Of a stretch of DNA of 64,000 nucleotides, positions 35,619 through 44,588 are shown one piece after another. Both the position numbers and the translations under genes were made by a program. The stretch covers positions 124,001-188,000 of the forward strand of contig JBQVNB010000006.1 in assembly GCA_052435735.1 (NCBI GenBank), written 5' to 3'. The first letter of the stretch is position 1. Each line of letters opens with the position of its first letter. The notes beneath the pieces are model-generated. The model saw nothing but the letters and a program-made list of their open reading frames with translations, was not told the origin of the DNA and did no database searches. The stretch comes from Aliihoeflea sp052435735 (GTDB taxonomy: Bacteria > Pseudomonadota > Alphaproteobacteria > Rhizobiales > Rhizobiaceae).

Positions 35619-36638
35619 ATGAAGAAGATCGATATTTTCAACCACATCTGGCCGAAGCCGTTTTTCGATGCGCTGATCGCGCATATCGGTGAGATGACCG
35701 ACATCACCATGCGCTCCGGCGCAGTGCCGATGATGACGGATCTCGACCGACGCTTCGAGGTCATGGACAAATTCGGCGAGGACTACCAGCAGGTGCTCTC
35801 GCTCGCCTCGCCGCCGCTGGAAAAGCTTGCCGGGCCTGAAAAGGCGCTTGAGCTTTCGAAGATCGGTTCGGACTCGATGGCCGAACTCTGCCAAAAGTAT
35901 CCCGAGCGTTTCCCGGCCTTTGTCGGCACCGCGCCGATGAACAACCCCGATGCGCTGGTCGAGGAATGCCGCCGCGCGGTCGAGGATCTGGGCGCCGCGG
36001 GCATGCAGATCTTCACCAACATCGCCGGCAATCCGGTCGATCTGCCGGAATACGAGCCGTTCTTCGAATATATGGCGAAGGCCGGCAAGCCGGTCTGGCT
36101 GCACCCGGCGCGGGGCGAGAATTTCGCCGACTACAAGAACGAGAGCCGTTCCGAATACGAGATCTGGTGGACGTTCGGCTGGCCCTACGAGACCTCGGCC
36201 GCGATGGCGCGCATGGTATTCTCGCGCTTCTTCGACAAGTTCGAGGGGCTGAAGGTGCTGACCCACCATGCCGGTGGCATGATCCCGTTCTTCGAAGGCC
36301 GCGTCGGCCCCGGCTGGGACCAGATGGGCAAGCGCACGACCGACCGCGACCTGGCTGAAGTGCGCAAGGCGCTGAAGCGCCCGCATCTCGACTATTTCAA
36401 GGAATTCTACGCCGATACCGCCTCGTTCGGGTCGTCGAAGGCGATCGAGCACGCGATCGAGTTCTTCGGCGAGGACCGCGTCATGTTCGCCTCGGATGCG
36501 CCCTTCGATCCGGAAGGCGGACCGATGTATATCCGCGAAACCATCCGCATCCTCGATGAACTCGACATCTCCGAAGAATTGCGCGCCAAGCTCTATGAGG
36601 GCAATGCGCGCAAGTTCCTCGGGCTGGATGCGGCATGA
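35619..36638 (+). CDS. Amidohydrolase-2 family protein (ACMSD-like decarboxylase fold)
   Basis: The 339-residue TIM-barrel protein resembles 2-amino-3-carboxymuconate semialdehyde decarboxylase and other amidohydrolase-2 decarboxylases. Probable metal or catalytic residues are seen in VWLHPARGEN, LTHHAGGMIPFFEGR and MFASDAPFDPEGG. The N-terminal metal motif, normally HxH, reads F7-N-H9 (IDIFNHIWP), so one histidine is missing. The start of the aldehyde dehydrogenase gene overlaps its stop (ATGA). A role in decarboxylating or hydrolysing an aromatic ring-cleavage product is inference from neighbours. Confidence 0.8.
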   Translation: MKKIDIFNHIWPKPFFDALIAHIGEMTDITMRSGAVPMMTDLDRRFEVMDKFGEDYQQVLSLASPPLEKLAGPEKALELSKIGSDSMAELCQKYPERFPAFVGTAPMNNPDALVEECRRAVEDLGAAGMQIFTNIAGNPVDLPEYEPFFEYMAKAGKPVWLHPARGENFADYKNESRSEYEIWWTFGWPYETSAAMARMVFSRFFDKFEGLKVLTHHAGGMIPFFEGRVGPGWDQMGKRTTDRDLAEVRKALKRPHLDYFKEFYADTASFGSSKAIEHAIEFFGEDRVMFASDAPFDPEGGPMYIRETIRILDELDISEELRAKLYEGNARKFLGLDAA

Positions 36639-38074
36639 CGACCGCGCTCAACTATATCGGCGGGGAATGGGTCAAGGGCGCGGGCGTGCGCGACAGCCTC
36701 AACCCCGCCGATGGCAGTGTGCTCGGCTCTTACGAGCCGGGCACCAAGGCGCTCGCCGACCAGGCGGCGGCGCTTGCCCGCAGCACATTCGAGACGACCG
36801 GCTGGGCCTCGTCGCCGCGCCTGCGCGCGGCGGTGCTGTTCGAATTCTCCGATCGGCTGGAGGCGGCGAAGGACGAGATTGCCGATCTCGTCGTCGCCGA
36901 GAACGGCAAGCTGAGGCGCGAAGCGCTGGGCGAAACGATGGGTGCGATCTCGGAGATCCGCTACTATGCGGGTCTGGCGCGCACCGTGCTCGGCCGCACG
37001 CTGGAGACCATGCCCGGCAATTTCTCGATGATGAACCGCGAGGCGGCCGGCGTCGCCGCGATCATCGTGCCGTGGAACGCGCCGGTGACGCTGCTTGCGC
37101 GCTCGCTGGCCCCGGCGCTCGCCGCCGGGTGCACGACGGTGATCAAACCGGCGCCGCAGACGCCGCTGATTCATGCGCGGATCATGCACTGCCTTGCCGA
37201 CTGCCCGTCTCTGCCGAAGGGCGTCGTCAATTCGGTCAACGAGCAGGGCTCGGAAGTGGGCGAGGCGCTGGTCGCCTCGAACGACATCGACGTCATCTCC
37301 TTCACCGGCTCGAGCGCCACCGGCAAGCGCATCATGGCGGGTGCCGCGCCGACGCTGAAGCGCCTGTCGCTCGAACTCGGCGGCAAGGCGCCGGCGACGG
37401 TGTTCGCCGACGCCGATCTCGATCAGGCGGTGCGCGAACTGACCAGCGGCTCGCTGGTGATGGCCGGGCAGATCTGCGTCGCGGCGGCCAGGTTCCTGGT
37501 CGAGAAGTCGATCGAGAAGGATTTCACCGACCGGATCAAAGCGGCGTTCTCGGCCGTGAAGGTCGGCCCCGGCGCCGATGCGCAGAGCCAGATGGGCTCT
37601 CTGATCGACATCGGCAATCGCGACCGCGTCTCTCGGCTGATCGAACAGGCCGGCGACGAGGGCGAGATGGTGCTGAAGGGCGGCGTGCCGAATGGGCCGC
37701 TGGCGCAGGGCGCGTTCCTGACGCCGACGCTTTTCAAGATCGACGACCTGGCCTCGCCGCTGGTGCAGGAAGAGCTTTTCGGTCCGATCGTCTCGATCGA
37801 GACCTTCGAGACGGAAGCCGAGGCGGTGAAGAAGGCGAATGCGACCGAGTACGGCCTGGCGGCAAGCGTTTTCACGCGTGACCTGAACCGGGCGATGCGC
37901 ATGTCGCGCGCCGTTCGCGCCGGCACGGTCTGGCTCAACTGCCATGGACGGCTCTTCGCCGAAGGCGAGACGGGTGGCTATCGCCAGTCGGGCCTCGGTC
38001 GGCTTCACGGCGTCGAGGGACTGAACGACTTCCTCGAAACCAAGCATGTCTACCTGGAGGCCGGCGCGATCTGA
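36635..38074 (+). CDS. NAD(P)-dependent aldehyde dehydrogenase
   Basis: A 479-residue ALDH-superfamily enzyme of normal length with N148 (VPWNAP), the FTGS cofactor loop (223-226), the general base E247 (LELGGK) and the catalytic C281 (GQICVAAARF). It oxidises an aldehyde to the acid, here probably an intermediate of the cluster's pathway. Coupled to the amidohydrolase gene by a 4-bp overlap. The pairing of an ACMSD-like protein and an ALDH recalls the 2-aminomuconate semialdehyde steps of ring-cleavage pathways. Confidence 0.92.
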   Translation: MTTALNYIGGEWVKGAGVRDSLNPADGSVLGSYEPGTKALADQAAALARSTFETTGWASSPRLRAAVLFEFSDRLEAAKDEIADLVVAENGKLRREALGETMGAISEIRYYAGLARTVLGRTLETMPGNFSMMNREAAGVAAIIVPWNAPVTLLARSLAPALAAGCTTVIKPAPQTPLIHARIMHCLADCPSLPKGVVNSVNEQGSEVGEALVASNDIDVISFTGSSATGKRIMAGAAPTLKRLSLELGGKAPATVFADADLDQAVRELTSGSLVMAGQICVAAARFLVEKSIEKDFTDRIKAAFSAVKVGPGADAQSQMGSLIDIGNRDRVSRLIEQAGDEGEMVLKGGVPNGPLAQGAFLTPTLFKIDDLASPLVQEELFGPIVSIETFETEAEAVKKANATEYGLAASVFTRDLNRAMRMSRAVRAGTVWLNCHGRLFAEGETGGYRQSGLGRLHGVEGLNDFLETKHVYLEAGAI

Positions 38075-38105
38075 TCGCGCCGGACCCAACGCAATCAATG
38101 AACGG

Positions 38106-39692
38106 ATGACGATGACGGGCGAAATGGAACGGCAGGCGGATGTGGTGATCGTCGGCGGCGGACCCGTCGGCACGGGGCTGGCGATCGAGCTTGGCCAGCG
38201 CGGCATCCGCACCCTCGTCGTCGAGCGCTATCCGACGCCGCAGCGCGTGCCAAAGGGTCAGAACCTGACACAGCGCACGATGGAGCATTTCCATTTCTGG
38301 GGCGCGGAAAAGGAACTGCGGGCCGCGCGCACCGTGCCGAAGGAATACGGCATCGGCGGTTTGACGGCCTATGGCACGCTGCTCGGCGACTACCACTATG
38401 ACTGGCTGCAGCGCGAACTCGTGCGGCCCTACTATTTCACCGACAATGAGCGGTTGCCGCAATACGCGACCGAGGATGTGCTGCGGGCGCGGGCGGCAGA
38501 AATCGACGCCATCGAGACGCTCTACGGCTATTCGGGCGAGGCGATCGAGCAGGATGCGGACGGGGTGACGGTGACCGCCGTGCCGCGTGAGGGGGGCGAG
38601 CCGGTCAAAATCCGCGCGCGCTATCTCGTCGGCTGCGACGGCAGCAAGTCTGACGTGCGCGACATGGCCGGCATCACGCAGACCCGGTCCGACCATGACA
38701 GGCTGATGGTGCTGCTCGTCTTCCGCTCGACCGGCCTGCACGAACTCCTGAAGCGCTTTCCCGGAAAGTCGTTCTACAACGTCCTGCACCCTGACCTGAA
38801 AGGCTACTGGCAGTTCTTCGGCCGCGTCGATCTCGGCAATACCTGGTTCTTCCATGCGCCGGTGCCGGCCGACACGACCAGGGACAACTTCGACTTCACC
38901 GCCTATCTGCACCGCGCGGTTGGTGCGGAGTTCGACGTCGCGTTCGAGCATATCGGCTTTTGGGATCTGCGCGTCGCGATCGCCGACAGCTATCGGAAAG
39001 GCCGCGTGTTCATCGCCGGCGACGCCGCGCACAGCCATCCGCCCTATGGCGGCTATGGTATCAATACCGGCTTCGAGGATGCGCGAAACCTCGGCTGGAA
39101 GCTCGCCGCGACGCTGCAGGGCTGGGCCGGGGAGGGACTGCTCGACACCTACGATGCCGAGCGACGGCCGGTCTTCGCCTCGACGGCCAAGGATTTCATC
39201 GAAAAGGCGATCGAAAGCGATCGAGCATTCCTGGAAACGCATGACCCGGAAACGGACCGCGCGGCCTTCGAGCGCGAATGGACCGCGCGGGGGTCGGGCG
39301 CACGCGACGAGGTCAACGCCTTCGAGCCGAACTATCGCGGCTCGCCGATCGTGGTGGGCGCGGGCGGCGCGACGAACGCCATCGGCGGCCACAGCTTCAC
39401 GGCGCGGGCAGGGCATCATCTGGCACCGCGACGCCTGTCGACCGGCGAAAACGTCTATGAGCGGCTGGGTACAGGCTTCACGCTTCTGGCGCTCGGCGGC
39501 AATGACGGCCTCGAGCGTTTCCGCATCGCGGCGGACGAGGCAGGCGTGCCGCTGACGATCGTGGAAGACGACGCAACCGGCGAGACGGCCGACTATGGCG
39601 CCCGCTTCGTGCTCGTGCGCCCCGACCAGTTCGTCGCCTTCGCCGGCGACGAACTCGAGCCGGATTTGGTTGGCCGCGCGACTGCACGCTGA
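38106..39692 (+). CDS. FAD-dependent aromatic-ring hydroxylase-like monooxygenase
   Basis: The 528-residue protein has an N-terminal FAD site (VIVGGGPVGTGLAIELG; GGGPVG at 17-22), the DG-type segment YLVGCDGSKSDVR and the GD motif VFIAGDAAHSHPPYGGYG, ending in a thioredoxin-like tail. This is the pattern of phenol hydroxylase/PheA-TfdB type flavoprotein monooxygenases that hydroxylate aromatic rings with NAD(P)H and O2. The start is at an ATG at 38106; ATGs at 38112 and 38124 are alternatives. It is 31 bp after the ALDH gene and likely in the same operon. Confidence 0.87.
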   Translation: MTMTGEMERQADVVIVGGGPVGTGLAIELGQRGIRTLVVERYPTPQRVPKGQNLTQRTMEHFHFWGAEKELRAARTVPKEYGIGGLTAYGTLLGDYHYDWLQRELVRPYYFTDNERLPQYATEDVLRARAAEIDAIETLYGYSGEAIEQDADGVTVTAVPREGGEPVKIRARYLVGCDGSKSDVRDMAGITQTRSDHDRLMVLLVFRSTGLHELLKRFPGKSFYNVLHPDLKGYWQFFGRVDLGNTWFFHAPVPADTTRDNFDFTAYLHRAVGAEFDVAFEHIGFWDLRVAIADSYRKGRVFIAGDAAHSHPPYGGYGINTGFEDARNLGWKLAATLQGWAGEGLLDTYDAERRPVFASTAKDFIEKAIESDRAFLETHDPETDRAAFEREWTARGSGARDEVNAFEPNYRGSPIVVGAGGATNAIGGHSFTARAGHHLAPRRLSTGENVYERLGTGFTLLALGGNDGLERFRIAADEAGVPLTIVEDDATGETADYGARFVLVRPDQFVAFAGDELEPDLVGRATAR

Positions 39693-39761
39693 AGAGCTTT
39701 TGCCCAGCCTCGACGGTCGATTTCGATGTGAGCCATCAGGATCGGCCGGCCGGCCGAAGCG

Positions 39762-41273
39762 TCACTGCCCGTTGGCGAGGGCGATGAACGCGTCGCGCAG
39801 TTCGCGCCGCAACACTTTTCCGTACGCATTCTTCGGCAGGTCGGCGACGAAGAAGACGTGCCTGGGCTTCTTGAACGAAGCGAGGTTGGCCTTGCAGTGG
39901 TCCAGTACTGTCGGCTCGTTGAGCGCCGCATCCTCGGCGACGATGGCGACGGCGACGCTCTCGCCCCATTCGACATCCGGCAGGCCGAAGACGATCACCT
40001 CGCGCACGCCGGGGTGCCCGGCGATGACGTCCTCGATCTCCTTGGGATAGATATTGGTGCCGCCCGAAATAATCGTGTCGTGCCGGCGATCGAGGACGCG
40101 CAGGCGCCCCGCGGTGTCGAAGCGACCGATGTCGCCTGTGTGCAGCCAGCCGCCTCTCAGCGCTTTCGCCGTTGCCTCCGGATTTCGCCAGTAGCCCTTC
40201 ATGACGACATCGCCGCGTACGCAGATTTCGCCGTCTTCGCCAGGCGGCACATCATGACCGTCCTCGCCCGCGAGGCGGACCTCGACGCCTGACCGCACGT
40301 AGCCCGCCGAGACCAGCGTCTCGTCGTCGGCGCCCAAATGGTCGGCGCCGGGCAGGTAGGAAATCGTCATCGGCGCCTCGCCCTGCCCGTAGAGCTGGTG
40401 GAAGATCGGGCCGAACCGCGCGACGGCTTCGCGAATGTGCTCCAGATGGATCGACGCGCCGCCATAGATGATGCCCCGCAGGCAGCCGATATCGGCGCGC
40501 GCCGCGGTCTCGAGGAACCGGACGATCATCGTCGGGGCGACGAACGGGATGACGGAAACCGAAAGCCGCGCGACGGTGTCGAGCACCTCGTCCGGGCGAA
40601 ATCCGGTCCGGTCGTAGATGATGTTTTCGGCGCCTCGCGCGAGCGCGGGGATCATGTAGAGACCGCTGCCGTGCGAAAGGGGCGCGACATGCAGCACGCG
40701 GTCGGCCGCTTCGAAGGCGGAGACGTCGGCGAGGCAGTTCACCGTCGCGGCGATCAAGTTGCGATGGCTGAGCGTCGCGCCCTTCGGCTTGCCGGTCGTG
40801 CCGGAGGTGTAGAAGATCCAGGCCGGATCGTCCGGGTCGACATCGGCGCAGGCCACGGGCACTTCAGGCGGATTCGGAAAAGTGAAATCCTCGATCGCGA
40901 CGATCTCGCAGGCAAGACCGGCGGGGAGCGCCGACTTCAGGTCCTCGACGTGCTCGGCATGGGTGAAGATCAGGCGCGGCTCGGCATCGCCCGCGATCCA
41001 GGCCACCTCGCGCGGGTGCAGCTTGGCATTGGTCGGCACCACCACCAGCCCTGCGCGCATTGGCGCCAGAAGCAGCGCCGGAAACTCGAACCCGTTGCGC
41101 AGGAAAAGCAGCACGCGGTCGCCGGGCACGCAGCCCTTCTGCCCGAACCAGTCGCCGAGTGCTGTGCAGATGCCGTCGAGTTGGCGATAGCTCAGCGACC
41201 GCTCGCCCCAGCGGATGGCGGTCTCGTCGCCGCGCCGGCGGATCGCGTCGGTGAGCATGGAATAGACGTTCAT
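39762..41273 (-). CDS. AMP-dependent acyl-CoA synthetase/ligase
   Basis: A 503-residue ANL-superfamily ligase with the P-loop YTSGTTGKPKG (155-165), YGQGEAPM, HTGDIGRFD and a C-terminal PKNAYGKVLRREL carrying the expected catalytic lysine. It would adenylate a carboxylic acid and transfer it to CoA; aromatic acids are plausible from context. It is convergent with the monooxygenase gene and lies downstream of the fumarylacetoacetase-family gene, separated from it by a repeat element. Confidence 0.9.
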   Translation of the reverse strand: MNVYSMLTDAIRRRGDETAIRWGERSLSYRQLDGICTALGDWFGQKGCVPGDRVLLFLRNGFEFPALLLAPMRAGLVVVPTNAKLHPREVAWIAGDAEPRLIFTHAEHVEDLKSALPAGLACEIVAIEDFTFPNPPEVPVACADVDPDDPAWIFYTSGTTGKPKGATLSHRNLIAATVNCLADVSAFEAADRVLHVAPLSHGSGLYMIPALARGAENIIYDRTGFRPDEVLDTVARLSVSVIPFVAPTMIVRFLETAARADIGCLRGIIYGGASIHLEHIREAVARFGPIFHQLYGQGEAPMTISYLPGADHLGADDETLVSAGYVRSGVEVRLAGEDGHDVPPGEDGEICVRGDVVMKGYWRNPEATAKALRGGWLHTGDIGRFDTAGRLRVLDRRHDTIISGGTNIYPKEIEDVIAGHPGVREVIVFGLPDVEWGESVAVAIVAEDAALNEPTVLDHCKANLASFKKPRHVFFVADLPKNAYGKVLRRELRDAFIALANGQ

Positions 41274-41342
41274 GTGAGCGGACCTGGTTGGTTTGCCTCG
41301 ACCTTACGCTGGATCACTTTTGTGGGCGATGTGCGTGGCGCC

Positions 41343-41497
41343 GTCGACCCCCACTCCGCCTCGCTTCGCTCGGCACCTCTCCCCGTTCGACGGGGGAGGG
41401 AGAGGAACCCAAGCTGGAATACCGGCGCTGCGGCGGTGCTTTCCTCTCCCCCGAGCCACGGGGGAGAGGTGGTCCGAAGGACCGAAGTGGGGTCGAC
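41343..41497. repeat. Second intergenic inverted-repeat element (~155 bp)
   Basis: Outer arms GTCGACCCCCACT (41343-41355) and AGTGGGGTCGAC (41486-41497) are near-complementary. Inside are CACCTCTCCCC (41384-41394 region) and GGGGAGAGGTGG (near 41461-41472), and two C-run/G-run hairpins. It belongs to the 'CCCCACTCCGCC' style of rhizobial intergenic repeat and differs from the element at 1454. It occupies most of the gap between the CoA-ligase and hydrolase genes. Confidence 0.8.
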
Positions 41498-41512
41498 CTG
41501 CGAAGAGCCCGT

Positions 41513-42499
41513 TTACTGATCCCTTGTCAGCACCCGATTGCGCAGGATGCCGATGCCCTCGACCTCGAGTTCCACCACGTCGCCATGCTTCAGGAACTTC
41601 ATGTGTTCGAGCCCGCAGCCATTGCCCACCGTGCCCGATCCAAAGAACTCGCCGGGATAGATGGTCTCGGACTGCGAGATGTGGGCGAGGAGGTCCTCGA
41701 ATTTCCAGTGCATCGTGCCGGTATTGCCACGGCCCCATTCCTCGCCGTTCACGCGGCAGACCATGGTGAGATTGTAGGGGTCCGCCATCTCGTCGGCGGT
41801 GACGAGGCAGGGCCCCATGGCGTTGCCAGTGTCGAAATCCTTGCCCTTGGCCGGGCCGAGCTGGCCGCCCATCTCCTGCGTCTGCGCGTCGCGCGCGGAA
41901 AAATCGTTGAAGATGGTGTAACCGTAGATGTAGTCGCGCGCCTCGTCGCGGGCGATGTCGACGCCTTTCTTGCGGGCGTAGAAGCCGAATTCCAGTTCGA
42001 AATCCATCAGCGTGGAATAGCGCGGCCAAAGCACGTCCTGGTCGGTGCCGACGACGGAGAAGCGGTTCGCCTTGTAGTAGATCGGCTGCTCGTAGAAGGT
42101 CTTAGGGATCGCGAAGACGCCCTTTTCCTCGAACTCCTTCATCGCCGCCTCCGGGTCCGGCGTGGCGTTGGCGCGGATGCGGCGCACCGCGTTGAAGGAC
42201 TGCTTCAGATGGGTTTCGAAGCAGAGGCAGTCGCGCATCTGGATCGGCACCGGGACGGGTGCGAGAAGGCGGATGCCGTCCTTCCGGAACGCGCCGTTCG
42301 CGCTCTTCTTCAGCGTCTCGTAGGCGCGGTCGAGCGCGGCGTCGCCGCCTTCGATCATCGCCTGCACGGAGGCGAAGGCGGAATGGTTTTCGCCGAATGC
42401 CTGTTCGTGGGCGTCGGCAAGGTCGACGATGCTGCGGTCGCCGTCGACCAGCGCACCGGCGCGCTGCTGTCCATTCCGTTCATAGGTTACGAGCTTCAT
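41513..42499 (-). CDS. Fumarylacetoacetate hydrolase-family protein
   Basis: A 328-residue protein with FAH-fold metal and active-site motifs: MDFELEFGFYARKKG, YTIFNDFSARDAQ, KGKDFDTGNAMGP and GSGTVGNGCGLE. The family hydrolyses acylpyruvates or hydrates/decarboxylates ring-cleavage products in aromatic pathways. The frame is open to 42577, but the ATG at 42499 (MKLVTYERNG) gives the family start with AAGGG about 9 nt ahead. It is transcribed after the TetR gene, 43 bp downstream. Confidence 0.88.
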   Translation of the reverse strand: MKLVTYERNGQQRAGALVDGDRSIVDLADAHEQAFGENHSAFASVQAMIEGGDAALDRAYETLKKSANGAFRKDGIRLLAPVPVPIQMRDCLCFETHLKQSFNAVRRIRANATPDPEAAMKEFEEKGVFAIPKTFYEQPIYYKANRFSVVGTDQDVLWPRYSTLMDFELEFGFYARKKGVDIARDEARDYIYGYTIFNDFSARDAQTQEMGGQLGPAKGKDFDTGNAMGPCLVTADEMADPYNLTMVCRVNGEEWGRGNTGTMHWKFEDLLAHISQSETIYPGEFFGSGTVGNGCGLEHMKFLKHGDVVELEVEGIGILRNRVLTRDQ

Positions 42500-42542
42500 C
42501 GGTGTCATCCCTTGAATCGATCCGCCCGGCTCCTCCGGCCGG

Positions 42543-43250
42543 TCAGTCCTGTTTCGGCGTTGCCGGCACGCGGCCATAGAGGAGCGCGGCCTTCATCAGT
42601 GCGACCAGATGGGTCGCGGTCGCCATCTCGTCCTCGGGGTCGCAGCGCCCGCCGGAGAGCCGGCTGATGCGGCCGGTATCGGCCATCGTGTAGACCATCA
42701 TGCCGAGCATCGCCTGATAGCCCCAGTTGATCTCCTCGACGGAGCGGTCGGGCAGCGCCGCCTGCAGCGCCTCCATCACCTTGTAGGCGATCGGGTCGAA
42801 GAACTCGGCGATGACCTTGCGGTTGTGCGACTTGGGGTCGGAAACCTCGCGCGCGAGAATGCGCGCATAGCTGGAATTCTTTTCCGTGCTGCGCATGTGC
42901 AGGTTCGGCACGAGCACCGCCTTGACGATCATCTCGACCTTGCGCTCGGCATCCGGCTCCATCTCGGCAAGCCGAAGGCCGGCGATACGCTGGTCGACGA
43001 TCATCGGCGCGCGCATCTCGAAGATGGCGCGGTAGAGCCCTTCCTTGCTGCCGAAATGATAGTTGACGAGCGCCACCGGCACCTCCGCGCGCAGCGCGAT
43101 CTGGCGCACCGTCGCACCGTCGAAGCCGTGGTCGGCAAACTCGGCCTCGGCCGCGGTCAGGATGCGCGCGCGCGTCAGCGCGGAATTGCGCTGCGTCGCC
43201 TCGACGACGACGACCTTCTCACCCTGCGCGATCTTTCTCGTTCTGCTCAT
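42543..43250 (-). CDS. TetR-family transcriptional regulator
   Basis: A 235-residue regulator with an N-terminal TetR helix-turn-helix (GATVRQIALRAEVPVALVNYHFGSKEGLY, split over residues ~48-76) and a C-terminal ligand-binding domain. ATGs at 43250 and 43262 are both possible. It heads a minus-strand unit with the hydrolase and CoA ligase and is divergent from the second DctPQM operon, so it probably controls both directions. Confidence 0.87.
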   Translation of the reverse strand: MSRTRKIAQGEKVVVVEATQRNSALTRARILTAAEAEFADHGFDGATVRQIALRAEVPVALVNYHFGSKEGLYRAIFEMRAPMIVDQRIAGLRLAEMEPDAERKVEMIVKAVLVPNLHMRSTEKNSSYARILAREVSDPKSHNRKVIAEFFDPIAYKVMEALQAALPDRSVEEINWGYQAMLGMMVYTMADTGRISRLSGGRCDPEDEMATATHLVALMKAALLYGRVPATPKQD

Positions 43251-43301
43251 TCCGGCCGCCATGCATGCGGGCCGCGCTTTTCGAGGCCCTTGGATATCCG
43301 A

Positions 43302-43330
43302 TTTTAACGACATATCAAAACTCTTGTCAA
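43302..43330 (-). promoter_or_regulatory. Sigma70-type promoter for the tetR-hydrolase unit
   Basis: On the minus strand TTGACA (43330-43325) is separated by exactly 17 bp from TTAAAA (43307-43302), an almost ideal -35/-10 pair ~50 bp ahead of tetR. A palindrome GGATATCC (43292-43299) lies just downstream and could be an operator. A TTGTCA (43324-43329) on the plus strand overlaps the -35, so the divergent TRAP promoter may overlap this one. Confidence 0.55.
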
Positions 43331-43412
43331 CGTGTTCAAATATCGCTAGCGTTTCGTCATCGGTCGTGGGGATTAGGAGTGAGGCCCCGTGCCGGCCAAG
43401 GGAGGAAAGTGC

Positions 43413-44486
43413 ATGTATCGCAACGCTTTGAGGGGCGGCGTGGCCGCCCTTGCGCTCGGCTGCGCAATCGCGCCGGCGCTTTCGCAGGAAACGCTCAATC
43501 TAACCGTAGCGACGGGACACCCGGAGGTGTTTCTGTGGGTCAAGCACGTCAAGGAGACGTTCATCCCCACCGTCGATGCGGAACTTGCCAAGACCGGCGC
43601 CGTCACCATCAACTGGACCGAGGGCTATGGCGGCACCATCGTAAAGCTCGGCTCGGAGACGGAAGCCTTCCAGCAGGGCATCATCGACGTGGGCCAGATG
43701 AGCGGGGTCTTCAATCCGGCGACGATGGGCCTTCTCAACCTGACCTACGCCATGCCGTTCGGCCCGGCCGACGCGCGCGGGGTGACGGAAGCGGTCGAGA
43801 AGGCGCTGACGGAGACCGAAGGCGCGCTGGCTGCGCTCGAAGAGGCGACCGGCGTCGTCTATATCGGCGGCGGCATTGCCATCGACGACTACAACATCGC
43901 CTCGACCAAGGAACTGAAGACGATCGCCGACATGAACGGCGTCAAGCTCGGCGGCGCCGGGCCCAACCTGGCATGGCTCGCCGGAACCGGCGCAGTCGGC
44001 GTTCAGGGCAGCTATGTGACCTTCTACAACGACATCAAGACCGGGGTTTACGACGGCAATATCGGCTGGATGACGGCCAATGTCCCGGCGAAGCTCTACG
44101 AGGTCGCCCCGAATTGGAACCAGACCCAGTTCGGTGCGATGTATATCGGCGGCCTCGGCGTCTCGCAGATGCAATGGGAAACCTTCTCCGACGAGACCAG
44201 GGCGGCCTTCCGCGCCGCCGCCGCCGCCTACACCAAGGCCTATTTCGACGAGCAGGAAGCGCGCTACGAGGCCGCGAAGAAGACGCTGACCGACAGTGGC
44301 GGCAAGATCGTCGAGTTCGATCCCGCCGAGCGCTCCGCGTGGATCGAGGCACTGCCGAACCCGACGACGGCGTGGGCCGACGCCGCAGAGGCACGGGGAG
44401 AGCCCGGCCGCGCCGTGCTTGGAGCCTATCGCGACAATTTGAAGGCAACCGGCTTCACCTTCGAGCGCGACTACCTGGCGGAGTAA
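43413..44486 (+). CDS. TRAP transporter solute-binding protein (DctP family)
   Basis: A 357-residue exported protein with a signal peptide ending APALS before QET. The mature part shows typical DctP features (GTIVKLGSETEAFQQGIIDVG). GGGAGGAAAG precedes the ATG at 43413. It is followed by a long hairpin and then dctQ and dctM. Sequence differs clearly from the first DctP in this window, so a different ligand is expected. Confidence 0.88.
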   Translation: MYRNALRGGVAALALGCAIAPALSQETLNLTVATGHPEVFLWVKHVKETFIPTVDAELAKTGAVTINWTEGYGGTIVKLGSETEAFQQGIIDVGQMSGVFNPATMGLLNLTYAMPFGPADARGVTEAVEKALTETEGALAALEEATGVVYIGGGIAIDDYNIASTKELKTIADMNGVKLGGAGPNLAWLAGTGAVGVQGSYVTFYNDIKTGVYDGNIGWMTANVPAKLYEVAPNWNQTQFGAMYIGGLGVSQMQWETFSDETRAAFRAAAAAYTKAYFDEQEARYEAAKKTLTDSGGKIVEFDPAERSAWIEALPNPTTAWADAAEARGEPGRAVLGAYRDNLKATGFTFERDYLAE

Positions 44487-44516
44487 TCCTCCCCCGGCTT
44501 TGGCCGGACCGCCGAA

Positions 44517-44550
44517 GGGCCTTCGCCGCCATGGGGCGCGGCGAAGGCCC
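44517..44550 (+). other. Intercistronic GC hairpin after the second dctP
   Basis: GGGCCTTCGCCGC (44517-44529) pairs perfectly with GCGGCGAAGGCCC (44538-44550) around an 8-nt loop, 30 bp after the dctP stop and without a T-run. It is the third hairpin of this kind after a TRAP binding-protein gene in this window. Confidence 0.75.
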
Positions 44551-44588
44551 GGCGCCCATCATCAATGCCTGACCCGGAGCGTTCCGCC

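Noticed and set aside
36593..38212. A 539-codon minus-strand frame over the aldehyde dehydrogenase gene
   Set aside because: The opposite strand encodes an ALDH with all catalytic residues; this frame is a by-product of high GC.
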